Origin: Actinomycetes bacterium
GTDB lineage: Bacteria > Actinomycetota > Acidimicrobiia > Acidimicrobiales > Bog-793
Assembly (NCBI GenBank): GCA_021796455.1
Contig: JAKACA010000010.1
Span: forward strand, 1 to 41,175
DNA length: 41,175 bases
Direction: 5' to 3'
A model generated the notes under the pieces. It ran no database searches and had not been told where the DNA came from. It was given only the letters and a program-made list of their open reading frames with translations. Below are positions 15,564-23,509 of this stretch, in pieces (positions within the stretch are counted from its first letter, which is position 1; each line of letters starts with the position of its first letter). The position numbers and the translations under genes are program-made.

Positions 15564-16697
15564 TCAGCCACCTGCCTGCCCCAGGGCCACGCGGAGCCGC
15601 TCGCTCAGCACGGAGTAGTCAAATTCCCTCTCGGCTCGCTCTCGGGCTGCGTGGCCGAGGCTGTGCCGGCGCGACGGATCGACCAGGAGGGAGCGGAGCG
15701 CGGTGGCAGCGGCAGCCGCATCGGCAGGATCATCCAGGACGAGACCAGTCTTTCCATGGACGACTGCCTCGTGGGCACCGCCGCTGCGGCCTGCCAGCTG
15801 CGGCACTCCGGTGGCGGCGGCCTCGAGAAAGACGATCCCAAACCCCTCCTGCTCGAGCCCCAGCCAGCGGTCCCGGCAAAGCATCGCCCAGATGTCTGCC
15901 GCGCCGTCGAGAAGGGGGAGGTCGTGCTCGGAGACGCGCCCAAGAAGGTGCACAGCGTGCTGCAGTCTCTGGCTCCGAACCAACCTGGCGAGACGGCAAA
16001 GGTCGCGTCCCTGCCCACCGACTGCGAGGTGCAAATCCGGGAAGTCCGGTCTCAGCAGGGCGACAGCTCTTATCAGCACGTCGATGCCCTTTCTCGGCAC
16101 GAGCCGGCTGACGCTCACGATGAGCGGCCCGTCGGCAGGCAGCCCGAGTCGTACGCGAGCCGCCTCCCGCTCTTTGGGGGCAAGGGGGCGGAACCTGTCG
16201 AGATCGACGCCTGGCGGGATGACGACGATGCGCGGCTGATGACCAGCCAGAACGCGACGTGCCTCTGCCGCAGGGTAGCCCCCGAACGCGATGACAACCT
16301 CAGCGGGCCCCAACACTGAGGCGAGTAGGTCCTTCGCAACAGGGAGCCGGGCCGGGACAGTCACTTCGGCTCCGTGCAGCAGGACGGCGTAGGGGCGCTC
16401 GAGCCATCGGCCGACAAGGCCGAGGGGAAGAGCGGGATCGAGGACAACCAGCCCTGCGCCGACTTCGGCTGACAAGCTGCGTATCTGGCGGACGAGGCCA
16501 GGCGTGGGCAACAGGGCCGCAGACCCAGCGCGCACGATCCGAAACGCCTGGTCACGGTCGAAGGTCGCCGCTCCCTCGAACCGGGTGGTGAGCACGGTCA
16601 CTTCCGCGGGCGGCAACCGGCGCCAGAGCTCGTAGAGAAGGCTCTGGATACCGCCGATCTTCGGAGGAAAGTCGTTCGTAACGAGCAGGTGGCCCAA
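15564..16697 (-). CDS. GT4 glycosyltransferase, PimB-like
   Basis: The 377-residue protein has the N-terminal loop of GT-B enzymes (NDFPPKIGGIQSLLYELWRRL), the middle LHGAEVTVPARLP segment, the start of the second Rossmann domain (VSVSRLVPRKGIDVLIRAV) and the donor-binding EGFGIVFLEAAATGVP with its EX7E glutamates. These features resemble the GDP-mannose-dependent alpha-mannosyltransferase PimB. The neighbouring SRPBCC and PlsC genes match the mycobacterial pimB neighbourhood. The sugar donor and acceptor remain inferred. Confidence 0.88.
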   Translation of the reverse strand: MGHLLVTNDFPPKIGGIQSLLYELWRRLPPAEVTVLTTRFEGAATFDRDQAFRIVRAGSAALLPTPGLVRQIRSLSAEVGAGLVVLDPALPLGLVGRWLERPYAVLLHGAEVTVPARLPVAKDLLASVLGPAEVVIAFGGYPAAEARRVLAGHQPRIVVIPPGVDLDRFRPLAPKEREAARVRLGLPADGPLIVSVSRLVPRKGIDVLIRAVALLRPDFPDLHLAVGGQGRDLCRLARLVRSQRLQHAVHLLGRVSEHDLPLLDGAADIWAMLCRDRWLGLEQEGFGIVFLEAAATGVPQLAGRSGGAHEAVVHGKTGLVLDDPADAAAAATALRSLLVDPSRRHSLGHAARERAEREFDYSVLSERLRVALGQAGG

Positions 16698-16737
16698 GAG
16701 TGCCGATCTCCTCTCAGCGTCGGTAGCGAGTCACGGC

Positions 16738-16974
16738 TCAACAGACCCGCCGCTCGAAACGCAGATCCGGTACCAGCCCAGCCGAGTGTAGGAGCCGCAT
16801 CGCCCGCGCCTCGGCTGCGTCGACGATCACGGCCCCAGTGGACGCCCTTGACGGCCGCTCGGGGTCCCACTCACTGCCCCGGTGGAGGTCATCGATGAAC
16901 GACACCACGCAGTCGTCGCAGGCCGATGTCCCGTCCAGCTGGCACTCATCACAGCTGATAGTCAAAGCATCCAT
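16738..16974 (-). CDS. Small conserved cysteine-rich protein, unknown function
   Basis: The 78-residue protein begins MDALTISCDECQLDGTSACD and has CxxC followed by a second CDDC pair, which suggests a zinc or iron-sulfur site. Its middle part includes GAVIVDAAEARAMRLLHSAGL, and it ends in Cys. Proteins of this pattern occur beside pimB in other actinobacteria, which supports it being real. It lies 40 bp upstream of the GT4 gene in the same direction, so it may head that operon. No function known to me. Confidence 0.75.
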   Translation of the reverse strand: MDALTISCDECQLDGTSACDDCVVSFIDDLHRGSEWDPERPSRASTGAVIVDAAEARAMRLLHSAGLVPDLRFERRVC

Positions 16975-17118
16975 CGCTCACATCCCCTTGCCCTGGCCCC
17001 TGATCCTTGAAGCTGCGGGGCGACCGTCCGGACATCATCGCGAATGGCTGTGTCACGACTGACCCGTCTCTTGCCGCCAAGATAGCGACAGCTATCTCCG
17101 GGCGATAACTTCCAGGGA

Positions 17119-18627
17119 ATGGTCAGCAGGCGGCTCAAGGCCGTGTGGGATATCAACGTGCCGCAGATCCGAGAATATGCGGGCCTCCATGACTACGACG
17201 GCACTGTCATGGACCTCTCCCCCGCCGGAGTGCGTTCGGCGCTGGACCGACTAGGACCACGAGGCTCCGAGGAGCAGGTGAGCGACCGCCATGACGAGGA
17301 CCACCTGCAGGCGATCGAGCACGGGCTGCGAACCGCGGCTGAGGTTGCCCAGATCCACCGGTGGAACCCGCTGCCGCACCTGGCCAACCTTGACCTCGCA
17401 GTCTACGAACGAGAGTACGCACCCGCAAGCGACCGTCGAGCCGCTCGAGCCGCGCACCTCGCGCGCTGGCCCGAAGCGATTGATGCGTCTCTCGAATCCC
17501 TAGATGCCATCCCAGCTCCTGTGGCCAAGGGTCTGCTCAGCGCGATCGAGGGTCTGGCAGCCGGCGTCGAGCCGACCGAGAGAGCAGCACTCGCCGCCCA
17601 CGGTCGATTTTGCGAGCGTATCCGAAAGGCCGCGGAGCTTGGAGAGCCGGTCAGCTCGCTGGGACCGTCGGTTCTGGCCCGCCTGCTCGGTGACGGAGAG
17701 GGTATGCCGGTGGATCTCGGCCGGCTGGAGGTTCGCGCAGACCGCGAGCGTGACCGGCTGCGTTCCCGCCTCGCCGACGAGTGCGAGCGCATCTCCAGAG
17801 GAGCAAAGCCAGCCGAACTGATTCCCAGGCTCATGGCGGACCACCCCGACGACGCGGGGATCTACGGGGCCGCTCGGGCCCTCGTCGCCGAAGCCACAAG
17901 TTTCACGGCCGCCAACGCCCTGCTGCCCGAACTCGGTGGGGAGTGTGTCGTGGGTCCTGCTCCTCCCTCCCGCCGCTTCGTGGTGGCGATGCTGTCCTGG
18001 ACAGGACCGTACGAGCGAGATGCTCCGGCGCGGTTCTATATAAACCCCCCCGATCAATCCTGGGACGAGGCCTCCCAGGAGGACTGGCGCTCGATGTTCA
18101 GCGCTACGACACTGCCTGCAATCACGGCTCACGAGGTCACCCCAGGTCACTACGCACATGGTCGGATGCTCCGCATCGCCGCCAAGGGTGATGTTCGCCG
18201 CAGCTGCTACTCGCTGGCATTCGTGGAGGGTTGGGCGCACTACGGCGAGGAGCTCCTGGTAGAGGCAGGTTTCCGGTCACATGACCCACGATTCGCTCTG
18301 GGTGTATGGGTGGAGGCCCTCTTGCGAGCCACTCGCCTGGCGGCAGCCCTCGGAGTGCACCGAGGGACGATGACTCTGGAGGAAGCGACGCACCGGTTCG
18401 AGTCCGACGCATACCTGCGCGGCCCGGCCGCGCGGGCAGAGGCAACCCGCGCCACCTTCGATCCGACCTATGGGAGATACACCTGGGGCAAGCTCGAGAT
18501 CATGAGCCTGCGGGACGAGGCAGTCGCCACCTGGGGCAGCAGGTTCTCTCTCCTGCGCTTCCACGAAGCCCTGCTCGGCCTCGGCGCACCGCCGCTCGGC
18601 ACGATGGGCGACGCTCTCGGCCCCTAA
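17119..18627 (+). CDS. DUF885-family metallopeptidase-like protein
   Basis: The 502-residue protein is a member of the DUF885 family of M2/M3-like folds. The zinc motif HEVTPGH (H338, E339, H344) and the downstream third-ligand helix EGWAHYGEELL (E370) are intact, so hydrolase activity is likely. There is no signal peptide, so it is cytoplasmic. The GTG/ATG at 17119 is used; the protein starts close to the first helix. Its end overlaps the end of rdgB by 4 bp on the other strand. Substrates of the family are not defined. Confidence 0.85.
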   Translation: MVSRRLKAVWDINVPQIREYAGLHDYDGTVMDLSPAGVRSALDRLGPRGSEEQVSDRHDEDHLQAIEHGLRTAAEVAQIHRWNPLPHLANLDLAVYEREYAPASDRRAARAAHLARWPEAIDASLESLDAIPAPVAKGLLSAIEGLAAGVEPTERAALAAHGRFCERIRKAAELGEPVSSLGPSVLARLLGDGEGMPVDLGRLEVRADRERDRLRSRLADECERISRGAKPAELIPRLMADHPDDAGIYGAARALVAEATSFTAANALLPELGGECVVGPAPPSRRFVVAMLSWTGPYERDAPARFYINPPDQSWDEASQEDWRSMFSATTLPAITAHEVTPGHYAHGRMLRIAAKGDVRRSCYSLAFVEGWAHYGEELLVEAGFRSHDPRFALGVWVEALLRATRLAAALGVHRGTMTLEEATHRFESDAYLRGPAARAEATRATFDPTYGRYTWGKLEIMSLRDEAVATWGSRFSLLRFHEALLGLGAPPLGTMGDALGP

Positions 18628-19244
18628 GCCATGTCAGCCAGTTGGGTGCCGCCTGATGACAGCGCGGCTGCCAACGCCCTGAACGCGCGTCCCCGGTGTG
18701 AGATTGCATGCTTGTCGGAGGGCCGCATCTCAGCAAACGTCAGCCCCCCACTGCCGTCGGGGACGAACACAGGGTCATAGCCGAAACCGCCGTCACCTCG
18801 TGGCTCGGTCGCGATCTGGCCCTCGACCGCCCCGCTGGCTGAGATCGCTGACCCGTCCGGAAAGCAAGCCACCGCAACCGTGCGGAACCTGGCTCCACGG
18901 TCCGGCGGGTTGACGCCCTCCAGTTCGGCGATCAGCTTCTTCACGTTGTCCCAATAGGTCGCGCCCTTTCCGGCATAGCGTGCCGCGAACACCCCGGGCG
19001 CACCCCCGAGGGCGGAGACCTCGAGGCCTGTGTCGTCGGCTATCGCCGCCATGCCGGTCGCCGTGACAAGGGCCACGGCTTTGAGCCGCGCATTCTCTTC
19101 CAATGTGACACCGCTCTCCTCGATCTCAGGTACCGAGTCGGGCCGCTCCAATAGCTCGACATCCCCGAGCACCTCGGTCAGTATCTGACGCAGCTCGACG
19201 GCCTTGTCGACATTTGCCGTCGCGAGCACAAACCGTCTGGTCAC
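18624..19244 (-). CDS. rdgB: Non-canonical purine NTP pyrophosphatase (RdgB/HAM1)
   Basis: It removes dITP, XTP and similar nucleotides as monophosphate plus pyrophosphate. The 206-residue protein has the opening [14 protein letters not shown], the [15 protein letters not shown] loop, [25 protein letters not shown] with the active-site acids, FGYDPVF and the C-terminal SHRGRAF. It overlaps the rph stop by 4 bp, so the pair is translationally coupled, as in mycobacteria. Confidence 0.93.
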   Translation of the reverse strand: MTRRFVLATANVDKAVELRQILTEVLGDVELLERPDSVPEIEESGVTLEENARLKAVALVTATGMAAIADDTGLEVSALGGAPGVFAARYAGKGATYWDNVKKLIAELEGVNPPDRGARFRTVAVACFPDGSAISASGAVEGQIATEPRGDGGFGYDPVFVPDGSGGLTFAEMRPSDKHAISHRGRAFRALAAALSSGGTQLADMA

Positions 19245-19993
19245 GGCCGCGGCGAAACGGGCTGGAGCAGCACGTCTGCCTGGGCGGCCTGCAGACTCGA
19301 GATGCCGCTCTCGGCGAGAGCGAGCATCGTGTCGAGCTCCCCGCGCGAGAACGGCAGACCCTCTGCCGTACCTTGCACCTCGACAAAACGGCCGGCGCCC
19401 GTCATTACGACGTTCATATCCACCTCGGCCCGAGAATCCTCGGAGTAGTCAAGGTCCACCATTGCGACCGCATCGACGATGCCCACGGAGACTGCCGCCA
19501 ACTGATCGCGCAGCGGATGCGCCGGGATCGCCCGAGACAGGACGAGGCGCGAACAGGCATCGTGCAGTGCTACATACGAGCCGGTGACCGCCGCAGTTCT
19601 GGTCCCGCCGTCAGCCTGAAGTACGTCACAGTCAAGGACGATCTGGCGCTCGCCGAGCGCCACCATGTCACAGACTGCACGGAGCGAGCGCCCGATCAGA
19701 CGCTGGATCTCCTGGGTCCGGCCCGACTGCCTGCCCTTGGTCGCCTCCCTCGTCACTCGCTCTCGCGAAGAGCCTGGCAGGAGGGAGTACTCGGCCGTGA
19801 CCCATCCCTTGCCAGTGCCCCTCATCCAGCGCGGGACGTCCTCGTCGATCGAAGCCGTGCACAGAACCCGAGTCTTGCCCATGACTGCCAGTACGGAGCC
19901 AGCGGCGAACTCCGTGTAGTCGCGGAGAAGTTGCACCGGGCGAAGCTCTTCTGCTGCACGCCCGTCGCGACGCTTGAGCGGTTCGTTCGTCAT
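19241..19993 (-). CDS. rph: Ribonuclease PH
   Basis: RNase PH trims tRNA 3' ends using phosphate. The 250 residues match the family from the N-terminal [13 protein letters not shown], through [38 protein letters not shown] with the phosphate-binding GR motif, to [18 protein letters not shown] and [21 protein letters not shown]. The gene sits between cysM and rdgB; a similar order occurs in mycobacteria with a few genes between. The C terminus is shorter and Pro-rich. Confidence 0.94.
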   Translation of the reverse strand: MTNEPLKRRDGRAAEELRPVQLLRDYTEFAAGSVLAVMGKTRVLCTASIDEDVPRWMRGTGKGWVTAEYSLLPGSSRERVTREATKGRQSGRTQEIQRLIGRSLRAVCDMVALGERQIVLDCDVLQADGGTRTAAVTGSYVALHDACSRLVLSRAIPAHPLRDQLAAVSVGIVDAVAMVDLDYSEDSRAEVDMNVVMTGAGRFVEVQGTAEGLPFSRGELDTMLALAESGISSLQAAQADVLLQPVSPRP

Positions 19994-20065
19994 TGCCGAA
20001 GGCTACTGGCGCGCGAAGGAGCGCTCCGACCGCCCGCGCTGCGCCAGAGCCGCCCGGCGTGCTGT

Positions 20066-20114
20066 GCGCTAGGCGCTAGGCGCTAGGCGCTAGGCGCTAG
20101 GCGCTAGGCGCTAG
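20066..20114. repeat. Seven perfect copies of a 7-bp tandem repeat
   Basis: The unit gcgctag is repeated seven times without mismatch over 49 bp, covering the cysM stop codon (20111-20113) and the start of the cysM-rph intergenic spacer. Each unit carries a CTAG core, and every frame on the minus strand meets TAG quickly. The pattern is typical of slipped-strand expansion. Confidence 0.97.
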
Positions 20115-21058
20115 AAGTAGATGGTATTTCGTGCCAGCTCCACGACGTCGTCGATATCGCCAGTCCATGCTCTGCTTGACAAGTACTTCCAGCCACCGTC
20201 AGCAGAGACGAACACGATGGCGCCACGCTCGATGCTCGCGGCACATTTCACTGCTCCAGCGAGTGCCGCACCGGACGAGATACCGGCAAAGATGCCAAGG
20301 TCAGCGAGGCGCCTGGTCCACAGGATCGAATCTCGCGGGCCGACGATCGTCTTCCGGTCCAGGAGCTTCTCGCCTCCGAGGTCGGCGAAGATCGGTGGAA
20401 TATATCCGTCGTCGAGGTTGCGCAGCCCGTCTACGGTCTCACCAGCAGGCGGCTCCACAGCCCAGATCTGAATCTCGGGGTTGTGCTCCTTCAGGTAGCG
20501 CCCCACTCCCAGCAGGGTTCCGCTGGTTCCAAGACCGGCCACGAAGTGAGTGATCTCCGGACAGTCGCTCCAGATCTCTGGTCCTGTCCCCTCGTAATGG
20601 GCACGGGGGTTTGCGGGGTTGGCATATTGGTAGAGGAACACCCACTGCGGGTGCTCGGCTGCCAGATGCCGCGCCATGCGCACGGCACCGTTAGAGCCCT
20701 CCGATCCCGGACTCTCGATGATCTCTGCCCCCCACAACTCGAGTAGCTGGCGCCGCTCCGGCGACACGTTGGTTGGGAGCACGACTTTGAGGTGATACCC
20801 CTTCACGCGACAGACCATGGCGAGACCGATGCCCGTGTTGCCGGACGTTGGCTCGAGCAAAGTGGCTCCCGGCTTCAGGATCCCGGCTCGCTCGGCATCC
20901 TCGACCATTGCGAGCGCCGCCCGGTCTTTGACCGAACCTCCTGGGTTCTGCCCCTCCAGCTTGACATATATCGACGCCCTGGGATTCGGGCTGAGCGCCG
21001 AGATGTCGACCAGCGGCGTATCGCCAATGAGGTCGAGGACGCTGGAGAACCGGGTCAT
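20111..21058 (-). CDS. cysM: Cysteine synthase, CysM type (CysO-dependent)
   Basis: This PLP enzyme makes cysteine. The Schiff-base lysine is K44 in GGSVKDRAA, the phosphate loop is PTSGNTGIGLA, and GLGTSGTLLGVGRYL binds PLP. The C-terminal motif DGGWKYLSSRAWTGDIDD resembles mycobacterial CysM, which takes O-phosphoserine and the thiocarboxylate of CysO rather than free sulfide. The immediate partners cysO and mec upstream make this assignment firm. The stop codon lies in the heptamer repeat. Confidence 0.93.
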   Translation of the reverse strand: MTRFSSVLDLIGDTPLVDISALSPNPRASIYVKLEGQNPGGSVKDRAALAMVEDAERAGILKPGATLLEPTSGNTGIGLAMVCRVKGYHLKVVLPTNVSPERRQLLELWGAEIIESPGSEGSNGAVRMARHLAAEHPQWVFLYQYANPANPRAHYEGTGPEIWSDCPEITHFVAGLGTSGTLLGVGRYLKEHNPEIQIWAVEPPAGETVDGLRNLDDGYIPPIFADLGGEKLLDRKTIVGPRDSILWTRRLADLGIFAGISSGAALAGAVKCAASIERGAIVFVSADGGWKYLSSRAWTGDIDDVVELARNTIYF

Positions 21059-21108
21059 CCAAGGAACGTCCGGTGGTCGGGCAGGGCTGACAAGACCTGA
21101 GCGATCTC

Positions 21109-21390
21109 TCAGAGCGCCCCGCCTGCCACCGCCGGCAGGATCGAGACGACATCGTCTGGAGCGACCCTAGTGTCCAGCTTGTCCAGGTAGCGGACGTCGT
21201 CATCGTTCACGTAGACATTCACGAAGCGATGCAAGGCGCCGTCCGCGGTCAGCACTTGGCCGGCGATCGCAGGATAGGTTCGCTGAAGTGTGTCTAGGAC
21301 CTCTCCGATCGTCTCCCCGTCAACGTTCACGATCGACTTGCCGCTGGCAGCGGGACGAAGCACGGTTGGAAGGCGAATAGCGACTGACAC
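21109..21390 (-). CDS. cysO: Ubiquitin-like sulfur carrier CysO (MoaD/ThiS family)
   Basis: The 93-residue beta-grasp protein starts MSVAIRLPTVLRP and has HRFVNVYVNDDDVRYLDKLDT and the C-terminal ILPAVAGG, which becomes a thiocarboxylate that donates sulfur to CysM. Here two more residues (Ala-Leu) follow the Gly-Gly; mycobacterial CysO ends at Gly-Gly. They must be removed before the protein can work, perhaps by the adjacent JAMM protease Mec (inference). The gene lies 40 bp after mec and 50 bp before cysM. Confidence 0.93.
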   Translation of the reverse strand: MSVAIRLPTVLRPAASGKSIVNVDGETIGEVLDTLQRTYPAIAGQVLTADGALHRFVNVYVNDDDVRYLDKLDTRVAPDDVVSILPAVAGGAL

Positions 21391-21429
21391 TGGATCCTCC
21401 GAAAGTTGACTATTTAAGTCGGATTATAC

Positions 21430-21888
21430 TCAATCCAGCACAACGACCGACTCCTCCAGAATGTTCCCGTCGACGATGCGGTACGAGCGAGTCGATGCGA
21501 CCTCGTGGCGAAGTCCGACTATCACGTAGTGCCAACCAGGATCAGGTGCCTGCCTGACATCGGTCGGCGATGGCCACGGGTCAGTGTGGGTGTGCGAATG
21601 GAAGACTCCGATCACAGCTTGGCCGTCCTCTTCGGCAAGCCTGTCGGCACGCAGGTACTCGGCTGGGTCGACCGTGTAGAGCTGAGCTGATCGAGCGACG
21701 TTGCGCGTGGGCTGCACCAGTGACACGACCCCAGCAGCGTCACCCACCAAGAGACCGCATGCCTCCTCTGGGGCCTTCCCGATGCAGTGGGAGACCATCA
21801 AGGCAAGTTGGCCGGCAGCGATCGAGAGACACGACGAGCTCCAGGGAGCCGGCGGAACTTCCCGAGTCTGAGACTGAGCATCATTCAT
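21430..21888 (-). CDS. mec: JAMM/MPN+ metalloprotease Mec
   Basis: Mec releases cysteine from the CysO-cysteine adduct in mycobacteria. The zinc JAMM motif is complete: E42 in PEEACGLLVGD, H97 and H99 in HSHTHTDPWPSPTD, then S107 and D110 with the x7 and x2 spacings. The 152-residue length is typical. It heads the mec-cysO-cysM series. The 5' side carries a 10-bp hairpin 20 bp upstream of the ATG. Confidence 0.93.
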   Translation of the reverse strand: MNDAQSQTREVPPAPWSSSCLSIAAGQLALMVSHCIGKAPEEACGLLVGDAAGVVSLVQPTRNVARSAQLYTVDPAEYLRADRLAEEDGQAVIGVFHSHTHTDPWPSPTDVRQAPDPGWHYVIVGLRHEVASTRSYRIVDGNILEESVVVLD

Positions 21889-21907
21889 CCCACGATCATG
21901 ACCGCTA

Positions 21908-21930
21908 CGAGCGCGCCGTCGGCGCGCTCG
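21908..21930. promoter_or_regulatory. Perfect 10-bp hairpin in the mec/smpB divergent spacer
   Basis: The sequence cgagcgcgcc-gtc-ggcgcgctcg has a perfect 10-bp stem with a 3-nt loop. It lies 20 bp upstream of the mec start, in its probable mRNA leader, and about 90 bp before smpB. It could fold in the leader RNA or serve as an operator in DNA. There is no T tract and the genes diverge, so a terminator makes little sense. Confidence 0.5.
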
Positions 21931-22017
21931 ATCGACAAGGACCCCGCCGCTCGAGGCAGAGGCTGTAGCGCTGCTTGCCGTGCCGGAAAGGCGATCAATC
22001 CCAAGTAGCGTCCGTAC

Positions 22018-22533
22018 GTGGCAAAGAAAGGATCCTCACGAAAGGCGCGAGCGCGCTCCGATGCTGAACGGGGCATCCGCCGTGTCGCCTCGAACCGGCG
22101 CGCCCGCCACGACTACGAGATCCTCGAGACCTACGAGGCGGGGTTGTCTCTCATGGGCGCGGAGGTGAAGTCACTACGCGCCGGCCACGTTGCGCTGCAG
22201 GACGCGTACGCGCGGATCGACCACGGCGAGGCCTGGCTCGTCGGCACGCATGTCGCGCCGTATGAGTACGCCACCGGCTACGGGCGCTTCGATCCCGATC
22301 GGACCCGTAAGCTGCTCCTGCACCGTGAGGAGATCGACGAGCTCTCCGGCAAGGTCGCGCAGAAAGCCCTCACCATCGTGCCCTTGTCGATCTACTTCCG
22401 GGACGGGCGGGCAAAGGTCGAGATCGCTCTGGCGCGCGGACGTCGCCTCTACGACAAGCGACACGCGATAGCCGAGCGCGACTCGGCTAGAGAGACCCAG
22501 CGGACCATCAAGGAGTACGAGTCAAGACGCTGA
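22018..22533 (+). CDS. smpB: SsrA-binding protein SmpB
   Basis: SmpB carries tmRNA to stalled ribosomes. The 171-residue protein, from GTG 22018, has the OB-fold signature (NRRARHDYEILETYEAGLSL, then GAEVKSLRAGHVALQDAYARI), the tmRNA-binding region and the basic C-terminal tail (RGRRLYDKRHAIAERD) that enters the mRNA channel. Its partner ssrA follows 149 bp downstream on the same strand. Confidence 0.96.
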   Translation: MAKKGSSRKARARSDAERGIRRVASNRRARHDYEILETYEAGLSLMGAEVKSLRAGHVALQDAYARIDHGEAWLVGTHVAPYEYATGYGRFDPDRTRKLLLHREEIDELSGKVAQKALTIVPLSIYFRDGRAKVEIALARGRRLYDKRHAIAERDSARETQRTIKEYESRR

Positions 22534-22682
22534 GGGCTACTGGCTGGGGCTACCCAAGGCAGGCTGCGCGGAGTGCCGCGGGTCAGTTGCCATTCGCATG
22601 GCTGTAAGCTTTGGCGAGGTTGGGTGGTCACGGTGCGAGCCGCTCAGCGAATTTGTTTGGAACGCACCTTGAACATCACCTT

Positions 22683-23032
22683 GGGGGTGACAGGCTTCGA
22701 CTCCGGTCGTCGAGGTGGGAGAAGCGAGCCGTGGTCTCCGGAACCACGTTAAAGAGCCGGAAACCAACACAAACGCCGAGCACCAGCTCGCGATTGCCGC
22801 CTAAATAACGGCAACGTCTGTCCGGTCCTAGCCCCACGGACCGGTGGCAGGCGTCATCAAGTGGGGCTTACTCGAGCGAGGCTGCTGGCACGTCGCCCGA
22901 GGAAACTTCTGTCAGCTGGAGACCCGTCCGGGTGCCGGTAGCCGGATGAGACTTGAGACCCCACTGCCGGCTGCGCTCGGAGAAGTCCCATCAAGAAGCC
23001 GGAGGACGCGGGTTCGATTCCCGCCACCTCCA
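22683..23032 (+). ncRNA. ssrA: Transfer-messenger RNA (tmRNA)
   Basis: The 5' end GGGGGTGACAGGCTTCGAC pairs over seven bases with the 3' acceptor strand CACCTCC, with discriminator A at 23032. The T arm gcggg-ttcgatt-cccgc is at 23008-23024. The tag frame ends at the TAA at 22802-22804 and reads ...TNTNAEHQLAIAA, so the degron ends AIAA instead of the common ALAA. The resume codon is not certain; GAA at 22760 gives ETNTNAEHQLAIAA. The genome continues CCG after the discriminator, so the CCA end must be added after transcription. Confidence 0.95.
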
Positions 23033-23259
23033 CCGAATCGCCTGATCACGGCGCCCAGTCGAACTGTGACTCGCGAGCTGGACGAACTGCTGTTTGGCGG
23101 AGTGCGTTCAAAAAGGACAGGCCCGGCGTCCTGCAAGAAGGCCGGGTAAGTCGTAGCCGGCGCGGCAGTGACGATCTTCTCCGCCCCGAGCCTGCGCTGC
23201 CAATTGTCGCCGAAGTCCGCCAACGATCGTGGCACTCAGTTGCTGGATCCGTCCTGGCA

Positions 23260-23490
23260 TCGGCCCGTTGCACCCTGAGGACGTGGAGCGCTCGGTGCGC
23301 TCTCGCCATCTGGTCGTAGTCGTCGTCCTGGGTCACCACCGGCAAGCCCGGGAGGCCGCATCGACGGCGCTCAGCACTCCGAGTTCCCGCCGCAGATGAA
23401 CACCGGACAGCCAGCGAGCACGTTGACCGTGGGGCACGATGTCGGCGACCGCCTCGCGCGCTGATCGGGTGCCGGAGCCGCTGCCAGTGC
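23260..23490 (-). pseudogene. Decayed PIN-domain (VapC-like) remnant
   Basis: On the minus strand the segment 23269-23350 reads GLPVVTQDDDYDQMARAHRA then LHVLRV, which is the C-terminal end of actinobacterial PIN-domain toxins. The upstream coding potential lies in another frame and meets a TGA at the join, so at least one frameshift is needed. The active-site start of the domain and an antitoxin gene are missing. It lies between tmRNA and the MFS gene; sequence next to a tmRNA gene is a frequent site of integration and loss. Nothing else is recognisable in the 477-bp gap 23033-23509. Confidence 0.4.
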
Positions 23491-23509
23491 CCTGCGAGGT
23501 CAGCGCTCG

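Noticed and set aside
21885-22076. 63-codon minus-strand frame overlapping the smpB start
   Set aside because: Its first third is antisense to smpB and no start codon exists in the spacer part; noted only because it touches the mec ATG.
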